64,000 nucleotides of DNA, taken from positions 4,244,615 through 4,308,614 of the forward strand of contig CM060851.1 of the NCBI GenBank assembly GCA_030737835.1, in the 5' to 3' direction. Numbering within the stretch: position 1 is the first letter of the stretch; every line of letters begins with the position of its first letter. The position numbers and the translations under genes were made by a program. Origin of the DNA: Acorus gramineus (Eukaryota > Streptophyta > Magnoliopsida > Acorales > Acoraceae). The notes beneath the pieces were generated by a model. That model was not told the origin of the DNA, ran no database searches, and saw nothing but the letters and a program-made list of their open reading frames with translations. This document shows positions 63,249 to 64,000 of the stretch, one piece after another.

Positions 63249-64000
63249 CTGAAATGAAAGGAACATATGGAACTTGAAGACCTCAATGAGTGAGCTTCAT
63301 AAACTCACGGATAGTGAACTTTAAGTACATCAGGGTTTATGCAAGTGCCTCTCCATTAATAGTGTTTAGTAGAATGAAATTACACACTAGTAACCAAATT
63401 TATATTACAAGAAACAACTGTTTTGCTAACCATGAAAAAGAAAATAAATAAATAAATGAATAAATATTGTCTTTTCAAGAGAGAGGAGCTGGTATATTTG
63501 CAGCATCATAGACTTCAGAATATAAAAAGTTTCAGCTGAAAAATAAAGTATCTAATAGATCTATGTTTGAAACAAATGATCTGTGTAATAGACCAACCAA
63601 TCCTTCTATAAAATGTATTATAAGTGACTATGCTACAGTTCCAAGCGACCAGAGAAAACTTTCTTTTATTAAGATTTTTTTGTAATATTTGTGCAGAATC
63701 TAAACTATTGTTTCAGAATTAAGGGCTATTCTTCCACTAAATGCTCAACACCAAAGTTCTTAAAAATTTCAGTAAGGAATCATAATTAAAGGCCCTGAAT
63801 GAAGCTTAGCCCAAATTTCAATAACATGTAAAGTGACAATGACCTTCTGTACAATTGTTGGGAGCCAAGGGGGCAGTTTGGCATGGTACCCTTGTCCCCT
63901 TATGTTGCTATAGTGTTTATTCTCTAATGAACTTCTGGTACCATCCGCTTCTCATAAAAGAAATAAAAAAAGAAAATAAAAAGGAAAAAAAACAGCTATA
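63249..64000. other. Probable intron of the RINGv gene
   Basis: AT-rich DNA with no coding frame matching a RINGv protein on the minus strand. It is most likely intronic and continues past the window edge. Confidence 0.45.

Overview
The window is plant nuclear DNA, most likely from a eudicot. The genes have many AT-rich introns with canonical GT/AG borders. The protein set is plant-specific (BSK kinase, plant IPC synthase, DUF620, DUF3527, class I small heat-shock proteins). Intergenic DNA is very AT-rich and full of short inverted-repeat elements. I cannot name the species. I support twelve protein genes. One of them is cut by the right edge.

Layout, left to right. 1-1194: an AT-rich foldback element, then a TATA promoter. 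1195-5292 (+): ataxin-3-like Josephin deubiquitinase, two exons, with an intron enlarged by two tandem duplications. 6571-7668 (-): intronless GH17 beta-1,3-glucanase-like protein lacking both catalytic glutamates. 8644-15329: a cluster of three intronless class I small heat-shock protein genes. Two of them form a head-to-head inverted duplication with a precisely bounded 558-bp hAT MITE between them. 15.5-19.1 kb: gene-free, with AT-rich repeats and a foldback. 20124-22602 (+): DUF3527 protein. 23395-24716 (-): UVR-motif/SnoaL-like protein. 25957-28677 (-): DUF620 protein.

28.9-38.5 kb is gene-free. It holds a 1.4-kb element with Mutator-like terminal repeats. The body of that element is an array of about 93-bp tandem repeats, itself interrupted by a 429-bp MITE whose 3-bp target duplication can be read off the neighbouring repeats. 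38894-44784 (+): inositol phosphorylceramide synthase, 12 exons. 45.3-51.3 kb is gene-free, with an antisense LINE fragment and two MITEs. 51404-55720 (+): BSK5-like receptor-like cytoplasmic kinase, 10 exons. 56.3-57.7 kb: another inverted-repeat element. 58101-61889 (-): Tim10, 5 exons, carrying a 5'-truncated LINE in its last intron. 63029-63248 (-): last coding exon of a RINGv-type membrane E3 ligase continuing off the window.

The genes do not form an operon-like system. The only functional cluster is the sHSP group, each member with its own heat-shock elements. No new multi-gene pathway is evident. The most unusual items are the nested element with an internal satellite-like array, the GH17 pseudoenzyme, the sharply bounded sHSP inverted duplication, and the tandem uORFs before the sphingolipid synthase start. 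All exon borders were set by eye from splice motifs, reading frame and remembered family sequences; no alignment was run.
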